64,000 nucleotides of DNA from Ferrovum sp. JA12 (GTDB lineage Bacteria; Pseudomonadota; Gammaproteobacteria; Burkholderiales; Ferrovaceae), in NCBI RefSeq assembly GCF_001431705.1, contig NZ_LJWX01000001.1, forward strand, positions 124,001 to 188,000, read 5' to 3'. The notes under the pieces were generated by a model, which was not told where the DNA came from, searched no databases, and saw nothing but the letters and a program-made list of their open reading frames with translations. Shown here piece after piece: positions 24,987 through 35,583 of this stretch (positions are counted from its first letter, which is position 1; every line of letters begins with the position of its first letter). A program made the position numbers and the translations under genes.

Positions 24987-26450
24987 GTCAACGCTAAATA
25001 GAAATGTCCGCTTTCCTGCAAAGTAGAAATGTCCGCTTTTGCTGTTTCCCTTGCGCTACGGTGTTGCGCGCTGCCCGTCGTGGGCGGATTTGCCGACGGG
25101 CATTTTTCTCCAGGGGTGATTGGCTGCAGGCTTGTGTCCGGTGTTGCGCCGAGTCAGTGCCTTGTCGACTCGTGCATTGACCGATTTGCCATCGGCCACC
25201 GCCGACTGTCGTTCCGGTTTGTCCATCACGCTGTATGTCAATTCGCGTTTTCTCCAAAGCAGTTCACACGTGCCGTCAAAGTGCCGATGCACCGTCACTT
25301 TCGCGCCCCGTAGTCCCAGACCCGTGCCCGTCGTTTCGACCTGCAGCAACTGGTTTTCATGCTGGCAAGACAGGTTTTTTGAGAGCGTTTTCGTTACTTG
25401 AACCGACAGGGTGCGCATCAGGCTGGCGGGTGTTCCGGCATAGGCCAGGTGCGCGTCAGACGGGTCTTTGGGCGCGACCGCAAAGCGCCTGTTGAAGTCC
25501 TCGATATAGCCCGGCAACCACGCATTGGCCTCGTCCATGTTGTTGATGCCGGCCAGTCGCATTTCCTTGACCAGCCTGTCCTGCAAGGTCTGATTGGCGC
25601 GTTCCACGCGTCCTTTGGCCTGCGGGCTGTGCGCGTGGATGCATGCGATTCCCAGCTCGCGCGCCGCACGCGAGAATTGTGTTTCGGCCTCCGGATCGGA
25701 CTCCTTGGCGTTGATGCGGAAGATGCTGTGGCGGTCAGAGTACAACGCCGCAGGTACGCCGTGCGCCAGAATATGATCGTGCAACACCTGCATATAGTCC
25801 AGCGTGGTTTCGCTCGGTGCAAAGCGCAGTTGCGTCAGCCGTCCGGTAGCATCGTCGATGAATACCAGCAGAGTGCAATATTCGCCGCGGTCTTCAAACC
25901 AGTCGTGGGGGCTGCCGTCGATCTGGATCATCTCGCCGAAGCGGGCGCGACGCTCGCGCATCGGGTGTGCGCATATGGAGCCGCCTTTCCTGGGGTGCCA
26001 GTGGCCCGCCTTGATCATTAGCTGGCGCGTGGTCTCGACAGACAGATTTACCTCATGCAGTTCGGCCAGCTTCTCGCAGGCCAGCGTCGGCCCGAAGTCG
26101 CTGTAATGCGCGCCAATGAGATCAATGGCCATCGTGCAGATGGCATCGTCCAGCCGCCGATTCGATGCCTTGCCGCGCTTCCTGCTGATCAGTCCGGACA
26201 GCCCCGCTGCCTGATAACGCCGGGTCAGGCGGCGCACCTGGCGGGTAGTGATACCCAGTCGCCGCGCGGCTTCCTGTTGGTCGATTTTGCCCTCTGTCAA
26301 CAGATCCAGCATCTGGGCTCGCTTCACTTCTTTTTGACTCATGAGTTTGTCCATCTTCAAAATATCCGCCACTGTTTCTAACAGCGTGAGTTTAACTACC
26401 AGCGGACATTTCTATTTGGGAGAAACCGGACATTACTACTTTGCGCTAAC
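24987..26450 (-). mobile_element. ISNCY / IS1202-type insertion sequence
   Basis: The element is 1464 bp, bounded by an exact 18-bp target duplication. The ~50-bp terminal inverted repeats (24987-25036 and 26402-26450) each contain two copies of a TAGAAATGTCCGC-like unit, presumably transposase binding sites. The single gene encodes an ISNCY-family transposase. Long target duplications are known for the IS1202 group. GC-rich composition contrasts with the flanks and the duplication is perfect, so insertion is recent. Confidence 0.9.
25056..26372 (-). CDS. ISNCY-family transposase
   Basis: The protein is up to 438 residues. The GTG at 26372 is the farthest start, but ATG at 26354 or 26342 (MSQKEVKRAQMLDLL) is as likely. 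The N-terminal helix-turn-helix region is QQEAARRLGITTRQVRRLTR. The DDE catalytic core has IQIDGSPHDWFEDRG, a D in ALYSDRHSIFR, and HSPQAKGRVERANQTLQDRL with the glutamate. The C-terminus is basic (RKRELTYSVMDKPER). The frame is complete and uninterrupted, so the element may be active. GC-rich codon use is unlike its neighbours. Confidence 0.92.
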   Translation of the reverse strand: MADILKMDKLMSQKEVKRAQMLDLLTEGKIDQQEAARRLGITTRQVRRLTRRYQAAGLSGLISRKRGKASNRRLDDAICTMAIDLIGAHYSDFGPTLACEKLAELHEVNLSVETTRQLMIKAGHWHPRKGGSICAHPMRERRARFGEMIQIDGSPHDWFEDRGEYCTLLVFIDDATGRLTQLRFAPSETTLDYMQVLHDHILAHGVPAALYSDRHSIFRINAKESDPEAETQFSRAARELGIACIHAHSPQAKGRVERANQTLQDRLVKEMRLAGINNMDEANAWLPGYIEDFNRRFAVAPKDPSDAHLAYAGTPASLMRTLSVQVTKTLSKNLSCQHENQLLQVETTGTGLGLRGAKVTVHRHFDGTCELLWRKRELTYSVMDKPERQSAVADGKSVNARVDKALTRRNTGHKPAANHPWRKMPVGKSAHDGQRATP

Positions 26451-26468
26451 AGCTGAAAAACCATAACT
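26451..26468. repeat. Right target-site duplication of ISNCY/IS1202-type element
   Basis: This is an exact copy of the 18 bp at 24969-24986. It lies 38 bp upstream of the miaB start codon, so the insertion sits between miaB and any upstream promoter shared with the peroxidase gene. Confidence 0.92.
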
Positions 26469-26506
26469 CTTTTAATTCGGTTTTTTCTGTTAAAATTACC
26501 AGTCTT

Positions 26507-27838
26507 GTGACTAAAAAAGTTTTTATACGCACTTTCGGCTGTCAAATGAACGAGTATGACTCGGAAAAGATGGCCGATTTGTTGCACGCCACCCATCACT
26601 TCGTTCGCACGGATTCTCCCGACAATGCCGACGTTGTGATTCTTAACACCTGTTCAGTACGTGAAAAAGCAGAAGACAAAGTCTACTCAGACCTTGGCAG
26701 GCTCAATGAATTAAAACGAATAAAGCCTAACTTAATCATTGCAGTCGGTGGATGCGTTGCCTCGCAAGAAGGCGAAACCATTATTGAGAGAGCCCCTTAT
26801 GTGGATGTGGTGTTTGGACCACAAACCTTACACCGACTACCGGATCTCATCTTGGCAAAAGAAACAACCGGCCAATCTCAAATGGACATTTCATTTCCTG
26901 AAATTGAAAAGTTTGACGCACTTCCCACACCAGAAGCCAAGGGCCCCACCGCCTACGTCTCCATCATGGAAGGATGCAGTAAATATTGCACCTTCTGTGT
27001 GGTGCCCTACACGCGGGGAGAAGAGTTCTCACGGCCAGCGCAAGACATTGTGAATGAGATTGAGGCCTTAGTGGATCAAGGCGTAAAAGAGATCACCCTA
27101 TTGGGCCAAAATGTCAATGCATGGCAAACTTTAGATGAAGCGGGCAATGACTTAGATTTTACTTGGCTCATAGAACAGATTCATCATATAGATCAATTGC
27201 AAAGAATTCGTTTTACAACCAGTCACCCCTTAGAGTTTAGTGATCGATTAATCGATGCCTTTGGACGTTTACCTAAACTGATGAATCAAGTGCATCTTCC
27301 TGTTCAATCTGGATCAGATAAAATCTTGGCGCAAATGAAACGTGGCTATACCGCCAAACAATACATAGAAATAATTAATAAACTAAAACAAGCCTGCCCT
27401 AGCTTGTCCATCTCCAGTGATTTTATCATTGGTTTTCCCGGTGAAACGGAAGAGGATTTTCAGGCAACACTTGACTTAATTGATGAAGTACAATTTGATG
27501 GGAGCTACGCTTTCATTTATAGTCCAAGGCCTGGGACCCCAGCCGCAAAATTGGTGGACAATGTTTCCGCTGAACAAAAAAAGAGTCGCCTATCGAGGCT
27601 CTTACAAAAAACAGACTCAGCCCATATCAACTACAGTCAACACATGGTGGATACGGTTCAAGACGTTCTGGTGGATGGTTTTTCAAAAAGAGACTCAACC
27701 CAATTACGGGGAAAAACCTCCAATAACAGAGTCATTAACTTTACGGGGCACCCAAGGCTAATCGGTCAAATCATCCCAGTTAAAATCTCGTCCATTGCCC
27801 ACTTTTCATTGCGCGGGGAAGTTGTTACCTCTTCATGA
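26507..27838 (+). CDS. miaB: tRNA-2-methylthio-N6-dimethylallyladenosine synthase
   Basis: The protein is 443 residues, the normal length for MiaB, with start GTG 26507. The N-terminal UPF0004 domain has three cluster cysteines ([31 protein letters not shown]). The radical-SAM motif [17 protein letters not shown] follows near residue 155, and a C-terminal TRAM domain covers about 380-443. It methylthiolates A37 of tRNAs reading UNN codons. It overlaps ybeZ by ATGA and heads the miaB-ybeZ-ybeY-corC-lnt operon. A TAAAAT -10-like box lies about 16 bp upstream, beyond the insertion sequence. Confidence 0.97.
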   Translation: MTKKVFIRTFGCQMNEYDSEKMADLLHATHHFVRTDSPDNADVVILNTCSVREKAEDKVYSDLGRLNELKRIKPNLIIAVGGCVASQEGETIIERAPYVDVVFGPQTLHRLPDLILAKETTGQSQMDISFPEIEKFDALPTPEAKGPTAYVSIMEGCSKYCTFCVVPYTRGEEFSRPAQDIVNEIEALVDQGVKEITLLGQNVNAWQTLDEAGNDLDFTWLIEQIHHIDQLQRIRFTTSHPLEFSDRLIDAFGRLPKLMNQVHLPVQSGSDKILAQMKRGYTAKQYIEIINKLKQACPSLSISSDFIIGFPGETEEDFQATLDLIDEVQFDGSYAFIYSPRPGTPAAKLVDNVSAEQKKSRLSRLLQKTDSAHINYSQHMVDTVQDVLVDGFSKRDSTQLRGKTSNNRVINFTGHPRLIGQIIPVKISSIAHFSLRGEVVTSS

Positions 27839-28776
27839 GTACATTAGAATTAGAATTGATTCCTGCAAACAATCAACAGTTAGCAAATTTGTGTGGGGTG
27901 TTGGATCAAAACCTCAAATACCTAGAGAAACTCTTTACAGTAAACTTGAGGCGGCGGGGTTCCCATATCACCATTCAAGGTGATCACAGCACATTAGAAG
28001 ACCTATCCCAAACCATCCTTGAGTTATATGCCCAGTCAAAACAAATGCTAGACCCAAGGGATATTGACCGCTTGTTAACCAGGATCAACAAAACAGAACA
28101 ACCCAGTCACTCGCCCCTTCTATTGCAGCGTGCAGAGTTCAACGTCAGAAATGAAAAACAAGCTCAGTACCTAGAGCAGATAACACAACATGTCATCACC
28201 TTTGGGGTGGGTCCTGCGGGAACAGGAAAAACATATTTAGCTGTTGCCTCGGCAGTTGACGCCCTGGAACGAGATCAAGTTCGGCGTATTATTTTGGTGC
28301 GACCCGCCGTTGAAGCCGGGGAAAAACTGGGTTTCCTACCAGGAGATCTCTCACAAAAGGTAGACCCTTATTTAAGACCACTATATGACGCACTCTATGA
28401 TTTGATGGGCTACGAAAAGGTCAGCCGACTATTTGAAAGAAATATCATAGAAATTGCTCCGCTGGCTTTTATGCGCGGACGAACATTAAATCATAGCTTT
28501 ATCATTTTAGATGAAGCACAAAACACTACCCCTGAACAAATGAAAATGTTTTTAACTCGGATTGGTTTTGGGACAAAAGCGGTGATTACAGGGGATGTAA
28601 CTCAAATCGACCTGAATCGTCATCAAAAAAGTGGGCTAATTGATGCGCGAAATGTATTGTCTAAGGTAGAAGGGATCGCCTTCACCATTTTTCAAACAGA
28701 GGATGTAGTAAGGCACCCCTTGGTTCAGCAAATTGTTAATGCCTATGATATGCAAGCGAAAACCAGTCACTACTAA
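27835..28776 (+). CDS. ybeZ: PhoH-like ATPase YbeZ
   Basis: The protein is 313 residues. A short N-terminal KH-like region is followed by the PhoH ATPase domain: Walker [12 protein letters not shown] near residue 125, [17 protein letters not shown], and Walker [20 protein letters not shown] near 225. The domain ends [17 protein letters not shown]. YbeZ works with YbeY in 16S rRNA maturation and ribosome quality control. It starts within the miaB stop (ATGA) and is followed 8 nt later by ybeY. Confidence 0.95.
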   Translation: MSTLELELIPANNQQLANLCGVLDQNLKYLEKLFTVNLRRRGSHITIQGDHSTLEDLSQTILELYAQSKQMLDPRDIDRLLTRINKTEQPSHSPLLLQRAEFNVRNEKQAQYLEQITQHVITFGVGPAGTGKTYLAVASAVDALERDQVRRIILVRPAVEAGEKLGFLPGDLSQKVDPYLRPLYDALYDLMGYEKVSRLFERNIIEIAPLAFMRGRTLNHSFIILDEAQNTTPEQMKMFLTRIGFGTKAVITGDVTQIDLNRHQKSGLIDARNVLSKVEGIAFTIFQTEDVVRHPLVQQIVNAYDMQAKTSHY

Positions 28777-28783
28777 TACTCTC

Positions 28784-29245
28784 ATGGCATCTAACTTACT
28801 CACCTTACATGTTCAGTCTGCTAGCAAAACCACGGAACAACCTAGTCGTAAAGATTTTTTGACATGGGGGAAAAAGGCTTGTCTAGTCCCCTGTGACATC
28901 ACATTGCGTTTAGTTGATCGACGGGAGGGATTACAATTAAACCACTTATACCGTCATAAAAATTACCCCACAAATGTGCTAACCTTTGAACTAGGTCACA
29001 GCTTAGAGGGCAAACTATTGGGTGACATTGTTATCTGTTGTCCTGTAGTCAAAGATGAGGCTAAACAACAACAAAAAATATTATCCCATCATTATGCGCA
29101 TCTGTTTATTCACGGGATCTTACATTTACAAGGTTATGACCATATCACTCATACACAGGCAAACGAAATGGAATCGCTTGAAATTGACATACTTCGTTCA
29201 CTTAATATTGCTAACCCCTATTCGAGTGACGACACCCCATCATGA
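28784..29245 (+). CDS. ybeY: Endoribonuclease YbeY
   Basis: The protein is 153 residues from ATG 28784. A longer frame from 28733 would overlap ybeZ and is not needed. The zinc site is the family signature HLFIHGILHLQGYDH near residue 115, preceded by YRHKNYPTNVLTFE and LGDIVICC. YbeY is a single-strand endoribonuclease required for 16S rRNA 3'-end maturation. Its stop overlaps the corC start (ATGA). Confidence 0.94.
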   Translation: MASNLLTLHVQSASKTTEQPSRKDFLTWGKKACLVPCDITLRLVDRREGLQLNHLYRHKNYPTNVLTFELGHSLEGKLLGDIVICCPVVKDEAKQQQKILSHHYAHLFIHGILHLQGYDHITHTQANEMESLEIDILRSLNIANPYSSDDTPS

Positions 29246-30090
29246 CTGACGAACCTCATAAATTATCGCTCATTGAAAGACTCAGCCAATGGTTACATCA
29301 TGAGCCAGAAACCCGTGAAGAATTAATTGAAATATTAAAGCATGCCCTCGAAAGACATCTTCTTGATACGGATGCATTAAGCATGATTGAAGGAGTCTTA
29401 GGGGTCGCTGACATGCAAGTCAGAGATGTTATGATTCCTCGAGCTCAAATGGATATTATCGACGTGAATCACACACCCGATCAATTTATCCCTTTTGTTA
29501 TTGAAACCGCTCACTCACGCTTTCCTGTCGTCAGTGAAAATAAAGATGATGTGATTGGCATACTCCTCGCTAAGGATCTACTGCGACTGTATGCTGGAGA
29601 GGAGATTAATGTTAGAGATATTCTAAGGCCAGCGGTGTTTGTGCCTGAATCAAAAAGACTTAACGTGTTACTCAGGGAATTTCGTGTCAAGCGTAATCAT
29701 ATAGCCATTGTGGTTGACGAGTTTGGTGGCGTGTCAGGACTTGTGACCATTGAAGATGTATTAGAACAAATTGTTGGGGATATTGAAGACGAGTACGACT
29801 TTGATGAAACCGAAGACAATATTGTTCCAGATCGCATGGGCAAATATAGAGTTAAAGCACAAACGAAACTTGAGGATTTAAACGCTGTGTTAGGCACTCA
29901 TTTCGAGTCTGACGATTACGATACGGTCGGAGGATTACTGATTAGTCATTTTGGCCATCTACCTAAACGAGGCGAACGACTCATATTCGAGAGTTTATCG
30001 GTTCAGGTATTACGCGCTGACAGTCGACGAATTCATACTATATTAGTGAATAAGATTGAACATGCTGAAGAAAATACCAGCGATCATTGA
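29242..30090 (+). CDS. ybeX: CorC/HlyC-type CBS-domain protein (YbeX)
   Basis: The protein is 282 residues. Two CBS domains span about residues 60-185 (VRDVMIPRAQMDIID and VRDILRPAVFVPESKRL). After EFGGVSGLVTIEDVLEQIVGDIEDE comes the CorC_HlyC C-terminal domain (about 200-275). The family is linked to cobalt/magnesium efflux and, as YbeX, to ribosome and RNA metabolism. It lies in the usual ybeY-ybeX-lnt order, overlapping both neighbours. Confidence 0.93.
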   Translation: MTDEPHKLSLIERLSQWLHHEPETREELIEILKHALERHLLDTDALSMIEGVLGVADMQVRDVMIPRAQMDIIDVNHTPDQFIPFVIETAHSRFPVVSENKDDVIGILLAKDLLRLYAGEEINVRDILRPAVFVPESKRLNVLLREFRVKRNHIAIVVDEFGGVSGLVTIEDVLEQIVGDIEDEYDFDETEDNIVPDRMGKYRVKAQTKLEDLNAVLGTHFESDDYDTVGGLLISHFGHLPKRGERLIFESLSVQVLRADSRRIHTILVNKIEHAEENTSDH

Positions 30091-31561
30091 GTTTATCGCC
30101 ACGCTATCAGGGGCTCTTGCTGTATCAGGCTTTGCACCCTATCACTTTTGGTTGGCCCCCATACTGTCTCTAACGGTCTTATTTCTTCTCTGGCAACGTG
30201 CGGGAAACGCTCGGGGGGCCGCTGAAATTGGATTCTTATGGGGAATGGGCTTTTTTATTAGCGGTATTAGCTGGATTGACATCAGTCTCCATGACTTCGG
30301 TGGCATGCCCCTACCTCTTTCTATTCTTTGTATTGTCTTGTTTGGTGCGCTGCTGGCGAGCTTTCCTGGTTTAGTGGGCTATTTTGTATTTAAATTTCAC
30401 CATATTTCTCCTGTTCGCTGGTTACTGATCACTCCCGCATTGTGGACACTGTCAGAATGGTTTCGAAGTTTTGTCTTAACGGGCTTTCCTTGGTTATCCC
30501 TCGGTTACTCACAGACGCCCAACGGCATATTAAGTGGTTGGACTCCTGTATTAGGCGTATTTGGAACCACCTACCTCATCGTTTTTATTGCCGGATTAAT
30601 GTTATTGTTAACCCAATCAAGAACACCCTCTCGCTCCACCCTGCTTTATTTAGGCGTACTGATTACTGTGCTCTCATCAGGGATTGGTTTAAGGAAAATA
30701 ACATGGACTCATCCAGTGGGAGAAGTGGTATCGGTCAGTCTATTACAAGGCAATTTCGCGCAAGATAAGAAATTTGACGACAATATGGTGCAGCTCGCTC
30801 TGGAGCGATACTTAACCATGATTAATAATAGTCAAAGTCAGTTAATCATACTGCCCGAGAGCGCTTTTCCGGTTTTTCGTCAGGAGTTACCCGAATACGT
30901 CATAGACGATATCACCAACTTTGGGCGCACTCAAAATGCGGATATTTTAGTTGGGATGTTCTCCGAACCTGAACCTCATCAGTACTATAATAGTGTGTTT
31001 AGTTTTGGGCACTCTCCCTCGCAAATATATCAAAAAGTGCATCTGGTACCCTTTGGTGAATTTATTCCTCTCTCAGCACTATTAAAACCCCTCATCAATT
31101 CTGTATTAAAAATACCGCTAGACAACCAACAGTCGGGTTCCCTTCCGCAACCACCCATGAGAGTATCTGGTCAGAAAGTTGCCGTAAACATCTGTTATGA
31201 GGATGTATTTGGTGACCAAATTGTTCAAAGTCTTCCTGCCGCCACCCTATTAGCGAATGTCACTAATGACGCATGGTTTGGTAACTCTATTGGTCCGGAA
31301 CAACACTTACAGATGGCGCAAACCCGTTCTCTAGAAACTGGACGGCCCATGTTACGCGCCACGAATACTGGCGTGAGTGCTATTATTGACCCATTAGGAC
31401 GCATCATTAACCGTGCACCAAGAGAACAAGTTTTTGTATTAAATGGGGAGATCCGAGGCTATCAAGGCAATACCCCATTTGATATATGGGGCAATAGTGG
31501 CATCGTCTCTTTATGCACCCTTATTTTAATATTTGCTAAATATAGGCGTAGGACCAAATAA
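30062..31561 (+). CDS. lnt: Apolipoprotein N-acyltransferase
   Basis: The protein is 499 residues from ATG 30062. A TTG two codons earlier is possible. About seven N-terminal membrane segments precede the nitrilase-like domain with the catalytic triad in LPESAFPVF (Glu), KVHLVPFGEFIP (Lys) and NICYEDVFGD (Cys). It adds the third acyl chain to lipoproteins at the periplasmic face of the inner membrane. It starts inside the end of ybeX and is followed without a gap by dsbB. With lgt at 63 kb, two of the three lipoprotein maturation enzymes are in this window. Confidence 0.96.
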   Translation: MLKKIPAIIEFIATLSGALAVSGFAPYHFWLAPILSLTVLFLLWQRAGNARGAAEIGFLWGMGFFISGISWIDISLHDFGGMPLPLSILCIVLFGALLASFPGLVGYFVFKFHHISPVRWLLITPALWTLSEWFRSFVLTGFPWLSLGYSQTPNGILSGWTPVLGVFGTTYLIVFIAGLMLLLTQSRTPSRSTLLYLGVLITVLSSGIGLRKITWTHPVGEVVSVSLLQGNFAQDKKFDDNMVQLALERYLTMINNSQSQLIILPESAFPVFRQELPEYVIDDITNFGRTQNADILVGMFSEPEPHQYYNSVFSFGHSPSQIYQKVHLVPFGEFIPLSALLKPLINSVLKIPLDNQQSGSLPQPPMRVSGQKVAVNICYEDVFGDQIVQSLPAATLLANVTNDAWFGNSIGPEQHLQMAQTRSLETGRPMLRATNTGVSAIIDPLGRIINRAPREQVFVLNGEIRGYQGNTPFDIWGNSGIVSLCTLILIFAKYRRRTK

Positions 31562-32044
31562 ATGAGTAGAAGACTACTAAATGGTTTAACACTACTGGCA
31601 ATCATTGGCATACTGTGCTTTGCTCTCTACCTGCAATATTTTAAAGGAGAGGATCCCTGCCCCTTATGTATTTTTCAGAGAGTGGCGTATCTCTTACTGG
31701 GCATTTTCCTGTTGCTTGACTGGTTACATAATCCTAAAAAATGGGGCGTCTACATTTATTCTCTGTTTCAGGGCATGTCGGCCTTGGCTGGAATAGTGCT
31801 TGCTGGCAGACAAGTATGGTTGCAGCATCTTCCCCCTGAATTGGTACCGAGTTGCGGTCCAGGTTTATCCTATATCTTAGCCACCCACCCCCTTCTCAAG
31901 GCTTTTTCAATCGTCTTACAGGGCTCAGGCGACTGCGCTGTGGTGTCATGGCGTTACCTCAACTTATCCCTGGCACAGTGGTCCTTGTGTTTATTTATTA
32001 CATTCTTCTTTTTAACTCTCATCAACACGCTTAACCGTCGATAA
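31562..32044 (+). CDS. dsbB: Disulfide bond formation protein B
   Basis: The protein is 160 residues with four membrane segments. The first periplasmic CxxC is CPLCIFQRVAYLLLG near residue 34. The second cysteine pair is spread over VPSCGPGL and GSGDCAVVSW in the second periplasmic loop. DsbB re-oxidises DsbA with ubiquinone. The gene starts immediately after the lnt stop. No dsbA is in the window, but dsbC lies at 37 kb. Confidence 0.95.
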   Translation: MSRRLLNGLTLLAIIGILCFALYLQYFKGEDPCPLCIFQRVAYLLLGIFLLLDWLHNPKKWGVYIYSLFQGMSALAGIVLAGRQVWLQHLPPELVPSCGPGLSYILATHPLLKAFSIVLQGSGDCAVVSWRYLNLSLAQWSLCLFITFFFLTLINTLNRR

Positions 32045-32088
32045 GGGACGCCTGATCTGGTAACATGTGCAGATCAGGAGCGTTCACT

Positions 32089-32976
32089 ATGCACAGTTTT
32101 CAAGACATCATTCTCGAATTACAACGATTTTGGGGGCAACAAGGTTGCGCCTTGCTGCAACCCATCGACATGGAAGTGGGGGCCGGCACATCACACACCG
32201 CCACTTTCTTAAGAGCACTCGGCCCAGAGCCTTGGCGTGCTGCCTATGTTCAGCCTTCCCGTCGCCCTAAGGATGGGCGCTATGGCGACAACCCCAATCG
32301 GCTACAACATTATTATCAGTTTCAAGTGGTTCTCAAACCCTCCCCAGAGAATATTCAAGAACTCTATTTGGATTCATTGCGCGCGATTGGCATTGATTTA
32401 AAAAAAAATGATGTCAGATTCGTTGAAGATGACTGGGAAAACCCCACTTTAGGGGCTTGGGGATTGGGCTGGGAAGTGTGGTTAAACGGCATGGAATCCA
32501 CTCAATTCACCTACTTCCAAGAAGTGGGTGGGCTGGTGTGTCAACCTGTTCTCGGTGAAATCACCTACGGTCTTGAACGGTTGGCGATGGCACTTCAAGG
32601 CTGTGACAATATTTATGATTTAGTGTGGACACCAGGCATAAGTTATGGGGATGTTTACCATCAAAATGAAGTGGAACAATCTCGTTATAACTTTGAATTG
32701 AGTAACGCCAACTGGCTGTTTGACCAATTTAACGGCTTTGAATCGGAGGCAACACGTCTCATTCATAATCAGCTTCCCTTGCCTGCTTATGAAATGACAT
32801 TAAAATGCTCCCATACCTTTAATCTTCTGGATGCCAGAGGAGCCATTTCGGTCACCGAGAGAGCGAGCTACATTGGACGGATTAGACATTTAGCCAAACA
32901 AGTAGCCCAAGCCTATTTTGAATCACGCGAAGCCTTAGGTTTTCCGATGCTACAGAAGGAGACAAACCATGGCTGA
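32089..32976 (+). CDS. glyQ: Glycine-tRNA ligase alpha subunit
   Basis: The protein is 295 residues from ATG 32089, preceded by AGGAG. An earlier in-frame ATG at 32065 lacks a site. The class II synthetase sequence is highly conserved: [40 protein letters not shown] and [12 protein letters not shown]-like [13 protein letters not shown]. It forms the alpha2beta2 glycyl-tRNA synthetase with GlyS, which starts 8 nt before this gene's end. Confidence 0.97.
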   Translation: MHSFQDIILELQRFWGQQGCALLQPIDMEVGAGTSHTATFLRALGPEPWRAAYVQPSRRPKDGRYGDNPNRLQHYYQFQVVLKPSPENIQELYLDSLRAIGIDLKKNDVRFVEDDWENPTLGAWGLGWEVWLNGMESTQFTYFQEVGGLVCQPVLGEITYGLERLAMALQGCDNIYDLVWTPGISYGDVYHQNEVEQSRYNFELSNANWLFDQFNGFESEATRLIHNQLPLPAYEMTLKCSHTFNLLDARGAISVTERASYIGRIRHLAKQVAQAYFESREALGFPMLQKETNHG

Positions 32977-35038
32977 CACCCTGTTAATTGAGTTACTGAC
33001 AGAGGAGCTCCCTCCTAAGCGCTTAAAGTCACTCTCCGAGTCTTTCTCACAGGCCGTATTAAAGAGTTTGTCTGAAGCCCAATTGATTGAGGCGTCTCAT
33101 TCTTTTACCTCTTTTGCTACACCAAGACGATTAGCTATTGCCATAGAAAAAGTAAAACCACAACAACCCACACAACGAATAGAAAAAAAAGGGCCCAATA
33201 TCAAGCAGGCTTTTCTGAGTGACGGCTCAGCCTCCCCGGCATTACAAGGTTTCATGCGTTCCTCTGCAATCACTATTGATCAATTGGTTGTTCTGAAAGA
33301 CAACAAAGGTCAAGAGGTCTATGGTTTTAGTTATACGGAAGAGGGAAAAACTCTAGCAGAACTACTGTCAGGGATAGTTGAAAAAGCCTGCGCGCAACTG
33401 CCCGTTGCTAAAATGATGCGTTGGGGAAATAGTCCTTTTCATTTTGTGCGACCGGTTCATGGATTAGTTGTCATGTATGGGCAGTCAGTGATGCCTCTGA
33501 CATGGTTTGGTCTGAATGCCACCAACCAAACGCGCGGTCACCGTTTTTTATGTAGTCATCCCATTACGATTACCCATGCTGATCAGTATGCCCAACAACT
33601 CAAAGATGAAGGATGGGTGATTGCTCACTTTGAGGAAAGAAAAAAAATAATTGCAGAAGGGCTGCATCAATTGGCCGATGGGTTAAACATGGTGGGGGAC
33701 GATCACTTAATCAATGAAGTGACTTCACTGGTGGAGTGGCCTCAAGTATTGAGTGGCCATTTTGATGAGGATTTTTTAACAGTTCCATCAGAATGTCTTA
33801 TTTTATCGATGCAACAGCATCAAAAATACTTCCCCCTTGAGGATAATCAGAAACGGTTACAACCCCAATTCTTAATGGTCAGTAACTTACATACTGCTGA
33901 CCCCAGTTTGATTGTGGATGGTAATGAGCGAGTGTTAAAAGCGCGGTTATCGGATGCGCAATTCTTTTATCAAACCGATTTAAAAACGCCTCTTATCAAT
34001 CGTCTCGATCATTTAAAACAAGTGGTTTACGTCAAGAGCTTAGGTAGTGTTTTCGAGCGCGTCACCCGCCTTAAAGAACTCACCGCATTTATCGCCACAA
34101 GCATCTTGGCCAATGCGTTATCTGCCACCACAGCGGCGGAATTGTGTAAAGCGGATTTAATCAGTGATATGGTCGGTGAGTTTCCAGAGCTCCAGGGCGT
34201 CATGGGCAAATACTACGCACTGAATGATGGCTATAGTCAAGAGATTGCTGAGGCCATCGAAGATCATTACCGACCCAGATTCGCTAATGACGGTCTACCA
34301 CGCACAAAAGAAGGGTTTGCTTTGGCTTTGGCCGATAAGCTTGAATCACTGGTTGGCCTATTTGCTTGCGGGCAAATCCCCACTGGAGATAAAGATCCCT
34401 ATGGCTTACGCAGAGCAAGCCTTGGGGTAATTCGTTTGGGAATTGAAGGTCAGTTACCCCTGTCTCTTGACCAATTAATTCACCATAGCGCCATGACTTT
34501 CACACAAGTTTCTGTAAGCGGTGACACCAAAGAGAAGCTGACTCAATTTATTATTGAGCGACTTAAGGGCTATCTGAAGGAACAAGGTTTTACTTTTGCA
34601 GAAATCGAATCGGTTTTGCCCTTCGCAAGCGGGCGGTTAGACTTAATTCTGAAGCGACTCCATGCCATTAGAGCCTTTAGTGAGTTACCCCAGAGCCAAG
34701 AACTTGCTGCGGCCAATAAACGAATTAAAAATATCCTGAAAAAAAATCATCATGAGATCAGTGACAGCGCAGTGGATCACCTGAATGATCCTGTGGAACA
34801 ACAACTCATCAGTTGTTTACAGACCGTCAAGGAGAAAATGACGCTCGCCATGGAACAAGAGGATTTTAATTTGGCCTTGCAGCATCTCATTCCTTTAACT
34901 GAGCCCATTCATCTTTTTTTTAATGAAGTCATGATCATGGCTGAGGATCCGATAATACGAGGACAAAGATTATCATTACTCAATACTATTTATCAGTTAA
35001 TGCAACAGGTCGCTGATATAGGGATGTTAGATGCCTAA
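32969..35038 (+). CDS. glyS: Glycine-tRNA ligase beta subunit
   Basis: The protein is 689 residues, the expected length. It begins [20 protein letters not shown] and has [18 protein letters not shown] near residue 147. Conserved [12 protein letters not shown]-type ([21 protein letters not shown]) and [11 protein letters not shown] segments follow, and a C-terminal anticodon-binding-like helical region ends the protein. It overlaps glyQ upstream and gmhB downstream by 8 nt each, indicating one operon. Confidence 0.97.
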   Translation: MADTLLIELLTEELPPKRLKSLSESFSQAVLKSLSEAQLIEASHSFTSFATPRRLAIAIEKVKPQQPTQRIEKKGPNIKQAFLSDGSASPALQGFMRSSAITIDQLVVLKDNKGQEVYGFSYTEEGKTLAELLSGIVEKACAQLPVAKMMRWGNSPFHFVRPVHGLVVMYGQSVMPLTWFGLNATNQTRGHRFLCSHPITITHADQYAQQLKDEGWVIAHFEERKKIIAEGLHQLADGLNMVGDDHLINEVTSLVEWPQVLSGHFDEDFLTVPSECLILSMQQHQKYFPLEDNQKRLQPQFLMVSNLHTADPSLIVDGNERVLKARLSDAQFFYQTDLKTPLINRLDHLKQVVYVKSLGSVFERVTRLKELTAFIATSILANALSATTAAELCKADLISDMVGEFPELQGVMGKYYALNDGYSQEIAEAIEDHYRPRFANDGLPRTKEGFALALADKLESLVGLFACGQIPTGDKDPYGLRRASLGVIRLGIEGQLPLSLDQLIHHSAMTFTQVSVSGDTKEKLTQFIIERLKGYLKEQGFTFAEIESVLPFASGRLDLILKRLHAIRAFSELPQSQELAAANKRIKNILKKNHHEISDSAVDHLNDPVEQQLISCLQTVKEKMTLAMEQEDFNLALQHLIPLTEPIHLFFNEVMIMAEDPIIRGQRLSLLNTIYQLMQQVADIGMLDA

Positions 35039-35579
35039 TACTAAACTGATTATTCTTGATCGTGATGGCGTCATTAATTATGACAGCGACAAATACATCA
35101 AAAGTCCGGAAGAGTGGAAACCACTACCCGGTAGCCTTGAGGCGATTGCTCGTCTTAATCAAGCTGGCTACCAAGTGGTCATTGCCACAAATCAATCAGG
35201 GGTGGCACGGGGCTTTTTTGATATGAGTACGCTTAATGCTATTCACAATAAAATGATTCAAGCTCTCTCGCAAGTGGGCGGGCGCATTGATGGGATTTTC
35301 TTTTGCCCCCATTCTAATGAAGCCAATTGTAATTGTCGTAAACCTAAAACCGGTTTATTTGAGGAAATTGCCCGGGTATTTAATATTTCCCTTAAACATG
35401 TTCCAGCTATCGGAGACTCCCTCAGGGATCTACAGGCGGCAAGCCTGATGCAAGCACTCCCTATTCTGGTGTTAACTGGAAAAGGGGAAAAAACCCTCAA
35501 ACAGGGAGAGTTACCTGCTAATACGGTGGTTGAGAATAATCTCGCCTCGGCTGTTGAACATTTAATTAATCCATCCTAA
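35031..35579 (+). CDS. gmhB: D-glycero-beta-D-manno-heptose-1,7-bisphosphate 7-phosphatase
   Basis: The protein is 182 residues and a HAD-superfamily member. Motif I is LIILDRDGVINYDSDKYIKS, motif II is ATNQSGVARG, a zinc loop is CPHSNEANCNCRKPKTGL, and the C-terminal GDSLRDLQAA supplies the last acidic residues. It makes heptose-1-phosphate for lipopolysaccharide core synthesis. The glyS-gmhB-plsC order is common in betaproteobacteria. Confidence 0.94.
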   Translation: MPNTKLIILDRDGVINYDSDKYIKSPEEWKPLPGSLEAIARLNQAGYQVVIATNQSGVARGFFDMSTLNAIHNKMIQALSQVGGRIDGIFFCPHSNEANCNCRKPKTGLFEEIARVFNISLKHVPAIGDSLRDLQAASLMQALPILVLTGKGEKTLKQGELPANTVVENNLASAVEHLINPS

Positions 35580-35583
35580 TTTA

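Noticed and set aside
25398-26021. 207-codon plus-strand frame inside the ISNCY transposase
   Set aside because: It is antisense to a well-supported transposase in GC-rich DNA, where long shadow frames are expected.
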